Shown: positions 35,427 to 48,103, counted from the first letter of the stretch. The stretch: DNA of 64,000 bases from Gordionus sp. m RMFG-2023 (GCF_954871325.1 NC_088775.1:90836805-90900804); one strand, 5' to 3'. The notes: generated by a model not told the origin, from the letters alone. Made by a program: numbers and translations.

Positions 35427-36349
35427 TGAATATGGCTATTATATATATAGATAACCGAACGACTAAGTTGACATATATATATATCTTTAAACATATAAAG
35501 GCTTCATTGATTTAATTTTCAAATAATTAATATTAATGCAAACAAGTTTTTATTTGATTGATATTTATAATAATTCCTACAGTATCCATATGTCAATATT
35601 TATAGAATAATATTTAAAAAAATATAATATAATACATAGAGGGTCATTTCCTTAAATACATAATTTATATTACTGTTTTTTAAACATATAACCGCAATTA
35701 AATTATAAAGCGTTCAAAAAAAAGAAAACATCCAGAGAGAAATTAGGTTAGGCTTTAGATCACTAAATCAGGTAAGCCTAGATATCCAGAGTCAAGTGTT
35801 GGCATAGTACTCTGATAAAATTAAGAAAAATATATATATATTTAAATATAAACATTGATAGACCCTCTAACCATCTCACTAAAAATATATTTCTACAGAA
35901 TTAAGTTAAAATTACAAAAAAAAATTGGCTCTAATGCTTTCATATTATATATATATCACAAATTATTTTAGTTTAAACTTTATAAATAAAGACTAAAAAA
36001 TTTTTCAGATCATGGGATGTGGTTAAAAATTTTGACCTCCTGTGGGGTCTCTGCTTAAAAATAATTGCGAAGATCTTATTTATATAAAAATCAACAGTAA
36101 CTTAAGACTTCGTAATATTTAAAAAATAGGGATGTAAGATAAAAGAAGGTATATGCCCTTTCGTACAATTAGCGTAGCCTTTGATTTGTTATGGTACAAG
36201 ATGTTACCTCTATTACATAAAGATTTATTTAATAATTTATAAAAGAAGTATAGTTTTAAATATCATACATATGTTTTAGGCAGAGTAAACAAAATAATAG
36301 TTCAATAGCTATGTTATAAACATGTTATGCTATATCGTGGTAGTCGATA

Positions 36350-36518
36350 TATTTTTCAAAATGGCCCGTTAAGATTCTAGCAAAAATAATAACATGTAAG
36401 CATGGACATTAGGGCTATTAGATGTTCCAAGCAGTTTCTGCCAGCTTTGAGCAAATTCTTCAGGCTTACTAAATGTGTATTTTGGTTATAATCTTAATCG
36501 GGTCCGTCTTTTAAAATC
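36350..36518 (-). mobile_element. M1 MITE remnant, duplicon B
   Basis: Counterpart of 19078-19258. It ends at 'ttttaaaatcg', six bases earlier than in A, where unrelated sequence beginning 'tagtagagatctgcaaa' follows. Confidence 0.6.
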
Positions 36519-36523
36519 GTAGT

Positions 36524-36880
36524 AGAGATCTGCAAATCCAGGTCTAACCCGTACCAGTCTTGGTCTGCGGAAGCTGGCTTTAGGTCGGACCTATTTTTTT
36601 AAAAAAATAATTATGGTTCCAGCTAGGTCAGGCACTAATATATTTTAAAAGATTTCGCGGGCTTAAATTTTTTAAATAAGAAATTTAATTTTACCGAATA
36701 AATTTAAAATTCCTTGCAGGGAAACAAAGCGCCAATATATTTTTTTTTCTATATTTAAATATAGCCCCCCAACTTGTTCGGGATCGGATCAGGCCAGACA
36801 AATTTTTTTTTAAAAATAATTTCATTTCGGGATGGGTTTGAAAGATTAGGTTCAATGTAGATCATTAATATATATATAAT
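36524..36880 (+). repeat. M3/M4-like repeat end and AT-rich filler
   Basis: Begins TAGAGATCTGCAAATCCAGG, the end motif seen in M3/M4-type elements, followed by 'ggtctaacccgtacc' and 'ggtcggacctattttttt'. Another such patch, 'cgggatcggatcaggccag', is at 36780. A matching right end is not found, so the copy is truncated or rearranged. It separates the M1 remnant from the ORF at 36906. Confidence 0.45.
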
Positions 36881-36905
36881 TGATGCTAATTATTTTAATC
36901 GATAT

Positions 36906-37634
36906 CTAGCGTAATTGAAATATTCTTAGAGGTAATATAATCATGTTTATACTAGAACGCCGGTCAGGGAAAATTTTAATGTCTTCAGCTCCCAAATACC
37001 GTTCTTGGAACGATAGGTCGTTTGCCTTGGCTGTGGCCCAATTCCAATGGATGACCAGCGCCAAAATTCTTACTCTTTCCGTGACTGCATCGCAGATTTC
37101 CATATCCGCTCCTTCATGCATACGTTTGACAATCCTCTCTATGTACTTCAGTTCATGTCTATCTCTTTCCTTAGCACGACAATTCGGTTCATTAAGGTCG
37201 CTTTTTAGGCCTCTCCATAGGTTCATTAGTTTAGGAATTTTTTCACATGGGGTGAGCGACTGGGCACTATTAGTAATCGGTGTTTGTGCAAGCTGGAAAC
37301 GTGCATGAGAAGTAGATGTTATGCTTCCACAGTTGTCATATAGAATCCTTTTATCGCTGTCAGTAAGGGAGGATATTGGTTGCTCAGTAGGCGGTTCCAT
37401 TAGAGATAATCTTGAGGTAGAAACTGGCCGTGGTAATCGTGATCGACGGTTTGTTTGATCAAATTGTCTAGAAATGGTGTCCAATCGTATAGATAATGCG
37501 GAAATAGCAGCCATAATTGCTTCCACTTGAACAGTGAGGTCTGCAGGGACGTCCGCTACGGGATCCAGATTCTCGTGCTGGAGGGAGTGTGAGGGCCTAA
37601 CTCCTGAATAATCGGGTGTTATAAGAGTTGCCAA
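36906..37634 (-). CDS. Unrecognised 242-codon ORF, GC-richer than its surroundings
   Basis: The function is not recognised. The predicted protein has an N-terminal region (about 30-60) rich in Ala, Ile and Leu that could form a helix or coiled coil (VQVEAIMAAISALSIRLDTI), a Ser/Pro/Arg-rich linker (62-90), and a charged helical part (130-220) including SLTPCEKIPKLMNLWRGLKS and HELKYIERIVKRMHEGADME. There is no signal peptide or membrane segment. The listed start codon is TTG; the open frame continues upstream to about 37690 without an ATG, so it may be an exon or a fragment. The composition change is sharp near 36950, where the minus strand reads 'ctagtataaac', a possible splice donor. Duplicon A lacks this block. 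A host exon, a captured gene piece or a transposon structural ORF are all possible. Confidence 0.5.
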   Translation of the reverse strand: MATLITPDYSGVRPSHSLQHENLDPVADVPADLTVQVEAIMAAISALSIRLDTISRQFDQTNRRSRLPRPVSTSRLSLMEPPTEQPISSLTDSDKRILYDNCGSITSTSHARFQLAQTPITNSAQSLTPCEKIPKLMNLWRGLKSDLNEPNCRAKERDRHELKYIERIVKRMHEGADMEICDAVTERVRILALVIHWNWATAKANDLSFQERYLGAEDIKIFPDRRSSINMIILPLRIFQLR

Positions 37635-38249
37635 GGGATCTTCCTTGGATTGTATTTTCTTGAAGATTGCTTCATCATTAAAATTTTGGATAAAGAATAA
37701 TAATATAATTTATAAAATGGCGAAGTATTATATAATAATAAACAAATCCAGGAAAACAACGACAATGGGTAGTGGATCATATAAAACGTGTTTTATATGT
37801 AAATAAATAAAGCGATATATAAATATTGTTTTTTTTTAATCTTTTGTTTCCCATAATCTTATATTATTACATTTGAGAAAGAAAGAAAGAAAGAAAGATG
37901 TAAATTTGATTTTTTATATCGATTGTCTGAGTCGAAACCTCAAAAATTAGCGTATTTACTTTTGAAATGGAGAAAATTTAAAAAAATTTATTATAATATA
38001 TAAAATAGGCTACCGTGCCTGGGAAAGTAAAAAAAATAATATTGACACAGGCCTAACACTTTAAAATAAGGCGTTACTTTTTTGCCAATCTAAAAAATAA
38101 TTACTATTATTTATTTTTATTAAGATAGTTTAGTTCCATTTTTTTTTGTTATTTTTCAGGCAGGATTAAATCCTCGTGGAACATTATGCTCTCTCTTTTC
38201 GGTTCTTTAGTTTATTCCGTTATATCTCAATCATAATAATTAATATTGG

Positions 38250-38430
38250 TGTAAAAGATCTCAATATTTTATTTAAAATTAGCAAGCTTTTAAGATCTTG
38301 GTTCATAAGTGGCACAAAGGTTTGGACAACATCTATTAACGAAATTTCGAAGATAAGAAATTTTTTTTTTCTGCCTATATATTGAGTTAGTCTCATTTAA
38401 AAATCTGATCAAATCGAGCTTTTTATCTAA
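38250..38430 (+). mobile_element. M1 MITE remnant, duplicon B
   Basis: Counterpart of 19915-20090 in A, with 'gatcttggttcataagtgg' and 'aaaggtttggacaacatcta'. The 69-codon plus-strand frame at 38176-38385 overlaps it by chance. Confidence 0.6.
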
Positions 38431-38439
38431 TTTATATCA

Positions 38440-39480
38440 AAGCTGATGTACTATAGCAATAAATTTTATTCATAATTATTATTTTAACAATATATTTTCG
38501 TAATTATATTATATTTAATTTGTTTAAAATTACTAGGAAATGGGGGTTAAAGTTTTTGTAAAATTTTAATTATTTAAATTTTAACAAGGGTTATAAAAAT
38601 TTTTTTAGCAATAAAATTTTATTCATAATTATTATTTTAACAATATATTTTCGTAATTTTAGTTATTTTATATTTAATTTGTTTAAAATAACAAGGGAAT
38701 GGGTGTTGAAGTTTTTCGGAATATTTTAACAAGGGTTTTAAAAAATTTTTAGCAATAAAATTTTATTCATAATTATTATTTTAACAATATATTTTCGTAA
38801 TTTTAGTTATTTTACATTTAATTTGTTTAAAATTACTAGGGAGTGGGGGTTAAAGTTTTTCTGAAATATTAATTATTTAAATTTTAACAAGGGTTATAAA
38901 AATTTTTTTAGCAATTTTATTCATAATTATTATTTTTATTTTCTAATTTTAGTTATATTATATTTAATTTGTTTAAAATTACTAGGGAGTGGGGGTTAAA
39001 GTTTTTCTGAAATTTTAATTATTTAAATTTTAACAAGGGTTATAAAAAAATTTTTAGCAATAAAATTTTATTCATAATTATTATTTTAACATATATTTTC
39101 TAATTTTAGTTATTATATTTAATTTGTTTAAAATTACTAGGGAATGGGGGTTAAAGTTTTTCAGAAATTTTAATTATTTAAATTTTAACAAGGGTTATAA
39201 AAAAATTTTTAGCAATAAAATTTTAATTGTTATTTTAACAATATATTTTGGTAATTTTAGTTAAATTATATTTAATTCGTTTTAGGGAATGAGGGTTAAA
39301 GTTTTTCGGAAAATTTTAATTATTTTTTAACAAAATATATTTTAGCAATAAAATTATTCGTAATTATTATTTTAACAATATATTTTCTAATTTTAGTTAT
39401 ATTATATTATTTGTTTAAAATTACTAGAGAATGGGGGGTTAAAGTTTATAAGATTTTAATTATTTAAAATTTAACAAGTG
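38440..39480 (+). repeat. Tandem array, ~145-155 bp unit, about 7 copies
   Basis: The motif 'ggggttaaagtttttc' recurs at about 38543, 38701, 38843, 38991, 39146, 39291 and 39436. Each is preceded by 'taatttgtttaaaattacta' and followed by 'ttaacaagggtta' and 'agcaataaaattttatt'. Duplicon A has a single unit at 20100-20250, so the array expanded in B or collapsed in A. The unit's 'ggggttaaagttttt' resembles the start of R1. Confidence 0.9.
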
Positions 39481-39807
39481 TTAAAATTTTCAGTAAATTA
39501 ATTTTTTCCATTTCAAAATGAAATAATAATTTATTTTTAAAAGATTTAATCATTTCTGTAATAATTAGAATTGTCAAGGATAAAATATTGAAGTAATGAA
39601 GAAGGAGAAGAGTTTATTACTAAAATCTATAACACTTTTTAACATTTAAGAAATTGAGCATTCGGTAGTGACATAAAAAGAATATCTAAGTAGTTTATAC
39701 AAAATAAATAATAGTTTTCTTTCTAGAATCTAATTCTATTGACTAGAATCTTGAAACTCTAGCACCAAAAACAAATAAGTTAAAAATTTTGATAATATAG
39801 CTCATAG

Positions 39808-40085
39808 AGAGATCTGCAAATGGCAGATACTTAAGACCTTGCATGGGTGCGGATATTTTTTCTTACTAAGGTTTTCTAATCCGAAAAATATGTTGTTGAA
39901 AATACCAAATTTAGCTAATATTTATAATATTGGGAGTGGCTATATATATTATACTTTATGGATTATCAATTCTATGAAATATCAGAATTCATTATACAAA
40001 ATATTTTTTCCCCCAGCACAACCCGGCCTAACTTAAATAATTTTCAGGGGTCTGGATTAGGTACAGAGCTTTGCAGATCTCTATC
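39808..40085 (+). mobile_element. Nonautonomous inverted-repeat element, M4 group
   Basis: The left end is agagatctgcaaatgg and the right end is ctttgcagatctcta, so the terminal 12-13 bp are inverted repeats. The interior has 'cacaacccggcctaactt' near the right and matches 28690-28910. No target duplication is visible. It lies in the ~800 bp of duplicon B absent from A. The 65-codon frame inside is chance. Confidence 0.65.
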
Positions 40086-40811
40086 GCACCACAATTTTTT
40101 TTAACCTATCGATTCTTTCATAATCTGATTTAAATTATTTTAAATTTATTCAAAAAATAATTATGCAGAATCATAGATAAATTTTATATATATTATAAAA
40201 AATTAAAATTTACTTTGAAATAAAATTTGTATCTCTTATAACTAATTACCAAAATAAATTGATAATTTTAAACCTCGATAACTGTAGATTTAATTTAAAA
40301 AATTATATTAAATGAACTCAAATTTTTAAACAAAAATTACCAGCTAGATAAAATTTTATTTAAACCGTTTTATATTTTTTTTATAACCAGTGTATAAAAT
40401 ATAATTTTCGGAAAAACCTTAAATCGTTTAGAATATAAAGTCTATAACTAACTAAAATAGCCGAAATATATTTTTATTGGAAAAAATATTTAAAAAATAA
40501 AAGATTATCTTTGAAATCATATGAATACATTTCTTTTGTCATTCCTACCAGCATTGATAATAGCATTTGGTTGTTATATAGAAAGTAATTATTTTTTTAA
40601 ACTAACATTTATATATATATACTTATTATTATTAATAATTATACTAAAAATCTTTTCCCATTTATGTTAATTAGTTGTGGAATCTTCAAGTAAATACCAT
40701 ATTATTTAATGTACCTAAATTATAATTATTGATATTTGGTGAATACATAAAATTATTTTGCGGGGACCCCTAACAAGAATATAAAATCATTTTTCCTATT
40801 CGATATCACGC

Positions 40812-40945
<134 letters not shown>

Positions 40946-41814
40946 GTTTATGCCAACCTTTTTAATACTTTTAATGATTCTCCAAAAACAAGTAAAAATA
41001 TTTCTTTATTTTGTACTTTATATATCCTAACCGATAATACTACTTGAAAGTATTGACAGAGAAAGAATTGTATATAATATCTAATATTTTTATTATGAAG
41101 TAGTGATAAAATACAGCATCTATATATAAAAAAACTAACTTTAACAAATTAAAAAATTGTCGATCTTTCATAAAATTTACCCAAATAAAATCAATTTTGC
41201 TCTTTTGGCTTACAAAGAATAAAATAAAATTTATTTATTGATTTGTTAATTTATAAAATCAATATTAATAGGTAAAAATTAATAAAACCAATCAATACGT
41301 TTCTAATCATTATAAAACTTTGTTTAGACAATTGGATCATTTGCAAGCCTGTCAGTGAAAGTACTTTAAACAAAGGACAAAATTTATTATTTAATTCTAA
41401 TATGATTTGCTACAAAGAAAGTAATTTTTAACTTAATATTTCATGCAATCTATAATATTTTCTTTCATAGATGGTAGTATTGTTTATACGATAACGGGTT
41501 ACATTTTTATTTTTATTTTTTAAAAAAAAATTCTGAATTTTTAAATAAAATATTAAATGATATGTAATATTGACAGAATCTGTGGATGATGTTATTAAAG
41601 GTACACTTTTTACTTATATATAATATATAAATATATTATGAGTTTATCTATTTAAAAAGCTTTATATTACTTATCTTCATTAGTCTACATAAGTGACCCA
41701 AACTATTACATCGAATCTATAGGTATATACGATATTTAAATTATTTCCCACTTCCCCTAATCATCCATTCCTACTGGAATTACTTTTAGTATATAATATT
41801 CACTATGTTCGATA

Positions 41815-42655
41815 AATATATATAACCTCAAGATTCAAATTTTTGGATGGGTCTAAGTAAATTATTATACATTTCATCGATATAAGGGTTAAGCAAATCT
41901 AGACTTTTAGCAAATCTAGATGTTTTGCAAATTTATAAAAGTAAAGATCATTTATAAAACGGTTTCTAATTTTAAAAGACTTTTTTAAGATATTATTTCA
42001 AAGGATGTAGAATACCCTACTCTATAAATATCAGTCAATATTAATATAAATTTTAAGAAAGATAATCAAATATATTTGAACGAAATTGTCCTAAATTCAC
42101 AAAGGCACTCGAGATCTGCATAGGTTGGGTTTTTAGTCGCCCGCTCACTCCAGCCAATATTTCGAGCTGGCTTGGACGGAGTTTCTAAAATATTTTAACG
42201 GATGACGGGCGGGTTAAAAAATTTTTAGTAATTTTTTTTAGGCGAAATGAAGAAATATTTCAATTTACATAAAAATGATTATTTTAATTTCATAATATTG
42301 CGTGTATTATATATGTTTAATTAAAAATATACGTTAAAGTAAATAAATATGATTCTTAATTTTTAAACTTTAGGCTGGCGGGCGGGTTAAACATAATTTT
42401 AAAACAATGAGTGAACGGACTTTTGGCTTAAACCTGTCTATTATAGACCTCTACTGTACATTATGACACAATTCTAAAACGCGTGCTTATGGATAATTTA
42501 AATTTATAAAATTTGCTAAAAACAGGCCCTCATAGTTTTAAATTTTATAAATTCCTTACCATATATAATATATTATATATGCTGCTAATATACATTTATA
42601 ATTTGAATGGCATAAGATCTGGCATCCGAAAAGCTCACTGTCAACCTGGGTAAAA
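41815..42655 (+). repeat. R2 repeat family in duplicon B, split by M3
   Basis: Same structure as 21910-22790 in A. From the M3 left end to about 42650 it is almost identical to A (see findings). Confidence 0.6.
42109..42453 (+). mobile_element. hAT-like MITE M3, duplicon B copy
   Basis: Identical to the A copy apart from one visible base in the G-rich patch ('ggcgggcgggtt' against 'ggcgggggggtt'). It occupies the same position within R2, so it was present before duplication or was copied by conversion. Confidence 0.65.
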
Positions 42656-43159
42656 TAAATATTTTAGGAAATAATAAATTAGCCTTTATAAAATAAACCT
42701 TTTAATATACAATAATTAGTACAAAGAAATAGACCACAGTGTAAAAAAAAAATATATTCAATTTATTTTTAAATTTCATATATTATATTATCAATGAAAT
42801 AAATTATATTTTAAAGAAATTATACATGTATAAGATAATTATTATGTTTCACAACGGTAGAAATCACCTTAGCGGGTCAAGTCCTTAAAAATTTCCCTAA
42901 TAGACTCGATTCGAACTAGGACGATCTCCGATACATAATATAATTACAGTAAAGTTACAAACAATTGGAACTATATATTTTTGATAGTAAAAATATAAAA
43001 AGGAATACTAATGAATGGCTTAGGCGCTACTCATTTACCAAAAAATTAACAATATTTATAAAATATGATTATTAGAATATATTTTTGTTAATCATAGTCA
43101 TGTTAGCAAATTTTCAAAATCATTATTAACTTAAAATAAATAAAATATATATATAATAT

Positions 43160-43250
43160 AAAGAATAGAATAGAATAGATTAGAATAGAATAATAGAATA
43201 GAATATAGAATAGAATAAATGGAATAGAATAGAATAGAATAGAATAGAGA
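43160..43250 (+). repeat. (AATAG)n microsatellite, slightly impure
   Basis: About 90 bp of gaata/aatag units, longer than the matching array in A (23290-23350). Confidence 0.9.
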
Positions 43251-45756
43251 TCAAATAATGATAAATACTCGTTTGAAAAGAATTTTTCTTCATTTTTTTA
43301 TTGTTTTATTTTTTATATAGGACTATACATTTTTGATAATAAAACCCTTAATCATTTTAAATAGAGATGTTTGCTTTTTTGAATGGGAAAACCTTGTACA
43401 TTGTCAGCTTATGATTTGACATTCATTATCATATCGCGTATATTATATGCCTTAATTTTTATAAAAAAAATTAAAAACAGTTTCAATTAGGTTATCAAAC
43501 TTGGATATAAGTAAATATTAAAATTTTTTAAAACTATATTAAATTTTACCCTTATTTAAAAAAATGCGTAATAAAAGGAAGACGATATAAAGGTATAATA
43601 TTTTTTTAATAAAAAATTTTATTTTATTTTATTTTTTATTTTAATTTAATATTTTATTTTAATTAATTTTTTATTTTAATTAATATATTATTTTATTTTA
43701 ATTTATTAAAATGTATTCTATAACAAATATAACTACAAAATTTTAGTAGAGGAACAATTAAGTATTATTGCATATATATTTTTACATATTCATTTCTAGT
43801 TATAATAACTTTAGTAATGAGCTGCTAGCTTCTATATATAAATACATTATTAATACAATGTATTTTAATTAATTTAGATAGTATGAATGGTACTTTGATA
43901 ATATCTATAGGTATATATATATAATAAAATTTTTAATTAAATCTTAGAAAAATATTTAAGGGTATATATCATAACAAATGATTTAAAATAAATTGTATGA
44001 CATACGCCACTCTTTTTTTTTAAATGTACAGGTTTTATGGTAGAATTCTAAAATGGGTTCCTACCTAATAAGTTACAGAACATTATTTTTTCTTATATGG
44101 CTATAATAACAATAAAAAGTATATAATACAAATAGTTATTTTGATTTAAGTTATAATTCAATTATATATGAAATTTCTGGCTAGACTTTGCTTTCAATCA
44201 CTTATGAGGAATCAGAGATTGCTCCCATCACTTCCATTTCCGTTCCCTTATGGAAAAAAAAATTAAACCTTCACCCTGTTCATCCTATATACCTCTGTAT
44301 CGTGTAGCCAATTAGTGAAATAATTTTCTTTATTCCAATCCTTCAGAGAGTTATCAAACATTCTCTAAATATTCTTCAATTTTCAACTATCTTAAAGATC
44401 TTCCTTTCAATTTATCTTTGACGACCTTAATTAAACATAATTGACATCTATTCCCCTACATCATCTCTTCCCATCTCATAATTAAATCAGGTTTGAATAC
44501 TAAGTCAACTATCTATATTCCAATACATAATTACCAAATGAATGTATCATATCAAATTTATAATGATTTTTTTTTATTAGGAATAAAACAGTTCATTATA
44601 CCAGGTTTCTTAGTACAATAAAGAATATTAATCAATTTCTTAATTATTTTAGTCTTTGGGAAAGTTAAAATAATATCTTATAAAGGTACAAAAATATTGT
44701 TTATTTTTATTTCCCTTTCTTTTCCCATCATTTTATTCATTTCTAGTATATATATATATTCTAAAAAAATATATATAATTATTTACAGATAAACCATATG
44801 TACTTCAATTTAATGGTAAATATTATGCTTTATGAATTCGATATTATATATATTTAGAATATGAAATAGTAGGCTAAGTTGCTTGTTAATATATAAACAC
44901 GCCTAAAAAAAACTTTCTATTAAATAAATTTCCTATTTCGAGAAACCTTCTTTTCAAATAATATTTAATCTAATATTCACGAAATAATAATATCTAGCAA
45001 ACTGCATTGTTTGGCTTAAAATGAAATAAAACGAATATTTAAAGTAAACTAAATTATAAAAAAGTGTGATCTTTGCCAACCACAAAAAAATAAGATAATT
45101 TTAATTTAATTCCGCTATTTTAGGCATTTCTCATTTTTTCATAACGAAACTTAATGCGCGATGTGTTATTATTTCTCCACCATGTTAAATGTTTTTTTTC
45201 GATATGCCACCTTTGGTTAATTGTAGGGATTTTAAGGATCGAATTAGGCTAGAATTTACGATATTTATTTAATTGATGGTAAGATAATGATCTTTTTCAC
45301 AATTTATAAGTATATATATATATCTTTCTGTAAAAAACTAATTGGATATAAGAAAACATTTACTTTTATTTACATAATATTTGATTTATAGCTGCAAAAC
45401 AATGTAAATACCAATAATATAAAATTATAAATAAAATTCCATAAAAATATAAAGTAGAATAATATTACTACTGTCAATATTTTACTAAACTAATATAGAT
45501 TCATTTAATATCATATAATATCAGTCCACGTTAAAATAAGAAATTTAATGATTATCTAAATTTAAATATAAATAACATTATTAACATAATAATATCCGAT
45601 TCCATAAAAAAATCAAATTTCTACTATATAAAAGAAAGTCGTGTGGATGTCGCTGAAACTTAAAAACTAGATATAAAAGTATGCAAAGTCCCTGGAGGAA
45701 GTTAATAATAATATGAGAGTATAACTATCTTAAATGTTTTCACCAACAGCTATTAA

Positions 45757-45905
45757 AAGATAATAGACTAATTCATTATTTTATTCTGGAAAATATTACG
45801 CAGGCCTAAAAAAATTTGCGATCTATATGGCATAAAGGGTTGAACATCTATTAGTGAAATCTCGCGGCTTAGGCAATATAATTGAGCCGTTCAACAATAC
45901 TTCAC
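45757..45905 (+). mobile_element. M1 MITE remnant shared with A and C
   Basis: Counterpart of 26407-26621. The left repeat and part of the right repeat are deleted; 'ggcctaaaaaaatttgcg...ggcataaagggttgaacatc' remains. Confidence 0.65.
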
Positions 45906-47121
45906 TGGACTTTTAAACTAGTAAAAAAAAAAGATTGGCCTGATCTAGAATAATCTTTTCGAATGAAATTTTGAAGTAATTGAATTATTGATCATATCTA
46001 TGAGTGGTGATAAAGCTGTAGGGTTTCTCTAAATTAATCTGAATAGTTAGAATGACAGGTTAACTTAACCCTGGTAAAGAAAAAAATTACCCGGTTATCA
46101 TCTTTTGCGCGATGACTGATTGAATAATTAATTCCAAGACAATTAATTCGCCTCCACATTATGTACTAATTAATAACATTATTTTCGTTTTCAGTAAATA
46201 CTGTTATTGCCAATATATAAATCTAAACTAATTCAAAAATTTAATGTTCAAATCGTGATCAAAGGCTTATTAGAATTGTCTGTAACATATAAGGTCTGTA
46301 AGAATATTGGGTATAGAGTTTAAATCATTTTTAGAGAACGTTATTAGACTTAATTTGTCATAATTATATTCTAGCATGAGTTTATTACTTACCTCATGAA
46401 TTATTATATTTTTCTTGAGACTTGAAGTCATCTTTAATTTTTAATAAAATCAATGGAAAAATCTATTTAAAATAAAAATTATATTATAATTTGAAGGCAT
46501 AATTTTCGGAAAAGTGATTTTGGATAAGATTATATTCCTTTGTGCCTTACCATAATCTATATACTACTTAATTTAATTTAATTTAAAATAAATGTATTTG
46601 TAAAGGAAGAAGGATATTTTATTACCAGCTGATGAATGGATATCATGTAAATAACTTATAATAGTTCTTTGCCATAATATAAATACCAAAATTTTTTAAA
46701 AAAAACTATATAATTGCTATATAAATCATATATTATATGGTTTTTATATATTTTTTACATACATTATAATTTCAATTGTTATAATTATTTAAAGGGAATT
46801 GATAAATTTTATCAAATAAATAAAAAAATTTTTTATCACTCAATAAAGTTTAACTTTGATTATACTTTATACATAGTAAATTGCATTATAAGATGATAAA
46901 CCAATTATCAATTGCAATATATGATTTAATATACATATCATTTTCAGTGCTGTAGTCGTTGAATTGGGGAAAGGGGGCGGGCTATTACTCTAAAAAGTAG
47001 GGGGAAGATTAAAAATCGCAAAAATTTGAGCCGAATTTTCGTTTTTTTTCAAAGAATTTGCCATTTTTATTAATTTTTTAATAGTTTATATATCGAAGCA
47101 CTTTTATAACTATATTATATG

Positions 47122-47745
47122 TAGTGTTGTTAATCGGCTTAGCCGAGTCGGCTCGAACGCAGCTCACCCAAATTTTGGGTCGTTTTTTTCGACTCTAACT
47201 CAAAGTTTTGGTCGTTTTTTACGACTTCGACCCGAGTTCAAGCCGAAAAAAACGACTTCGACCCAAAATATGGGTCGTTTTTTTCGACTCCGACCCAAGT
47301 CCAAGCCGAAAAAAACGACCTCGACCCAAAATATGGGTCGTTTTTTACGACTCCGACTCAAAATTTGGGTTGTATTTTTCGACTCAAACTTGAAATTTGG
47401 GTCGTATTTTTCGACTCAAACTTGAAGTTTGGGTCATATTTTTCGACTCAAACTTGAAGTTTGGGTCGTATTTTTCGACTAAAACTTGAAGTTTGGGTCG
47501 TATTTTTTGACTCAAACTTGAAGTTTGGGTCGTATTTTTTGACTCAAACTTGAAGTTTGGGTCGTATTTTTCGACTCCAACTCAAAGTTTGGGTCGTTTT
47601 TCTGACTCAGACTCAAACATCGGGTCGTTTTATTCAATCCGACCCAAAATATGGATCTTTTTTTTAAAGACGACTTAAAGTTAGGGTTGCTTTTTTTCAC
47701 CCCTAACCCAATTCTAGATCATTTTTTTCGACCAAAAGTCAAATA
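47122..47745 (+). repeat. 32-bp minisatellite with a hAT-like end
   Basis: Starts TAGTGTTGTTAATCGGC, like the M1 terminus, at the exact place where homology with duplicon A ends. From 47399 the unit 'gggtcgtatttttcgactca...acttgaagttt' repeats every 32 bp (47399, 47431, 47463, 47495, 47527, 47559, 47591), then 31. The first part (47150-47350) is a variant with 'ccgaaaaaaacgac' and 'cgacccaaaatatgggtcg' blocks that are self-complementary and can form long hairpins. No matching right terminus is visible. Open frames of about 60 codons on both strands are repeat artefacts. Confidence 0.88.
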
Positions 47746-47799
47746 ACATTTAGTATATATTAATATTATAGGCGGGAAAGTTACTTAAAGCTTCTTTAA

Positions 47800-48103
47800 A
47801 TTATAATGCTCTGGATTAACTATTCATCATAGTTATTTTTTAAAATTTTTAAGTGAAGATGCACCATAGAAAAGAGCCATTTGTTATGATGGTTATTTTT
47901 GAACTTTTTTAAATGAAATAGATGAAAATATATATTGTAGACATGTTAAATCAAAATTTCAGTGAAGATGTACCATAAATAAGTGACAATTGTCATAATC
48001 GCCATTTTTGAACTTTTTTGAGTTTTTTTAAAGCAAATTGCTAAAAATATATATTCTAAACATGTTGAATTAAAAATTCAGTCATGATGTATCATATATA
48101 GGT
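47800..48103 (+). repeat. Tandem repeat of ~110-120 bp running into the gap
   Basis: 'gtgaagatgcaccata' near 47852, 'gtgaagatgtaccata' near 47961 and 'gtcatgatgtatcata' near 48081 mark three diverged units. Each is preceded by 'acatgtt(a/g)aat(c/t)a'. The third is cut by the Ns. Confidence 0.75.

Larger units (their letters stand above)
31009..35451 (-). mobile_element. Helitron, nonautonomous, 4443 bp, both ends defined
   Basis: A rolling-circle transposon read on the minus strand. Its 3' end is CTAG (31012 to 31009), followed by host T, with a 7-bp GC-rich hairpin (31020-31037) seven bases inside. Its 5' end is TCTATATATATAATAGCC, starting at 35451 and preceded by host A. Helitrons insert between A and T without target duplication, as here. 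Duplicon A carries the unfilled site near 18270-18276 ('tattttta|tattaacc'), which supports both ends. Order from 5' to 3': inverted module with tRNA-like sequence, satellite, a second tandem repeat, inverted module again, two tandem N-terminal ORFs, hairpin. The Rep nuclease and helicase domains are absent, so it depends on another element. Confidence 0.9.

Noticed and set aside
36943-37308. 121-codon plus-strand ORF
   Set aside because: It is the antisense of the 242-codon minus-strand ORF, which is longer and has the better protein composition.
47122-47745. Open frames of about 60 codons on both strands, or a CRISPR-like array
   Set aside because: The unit is a continuous 32-bp tandem repeat with no unique spacers, and the frames exist only because of the repeat period.
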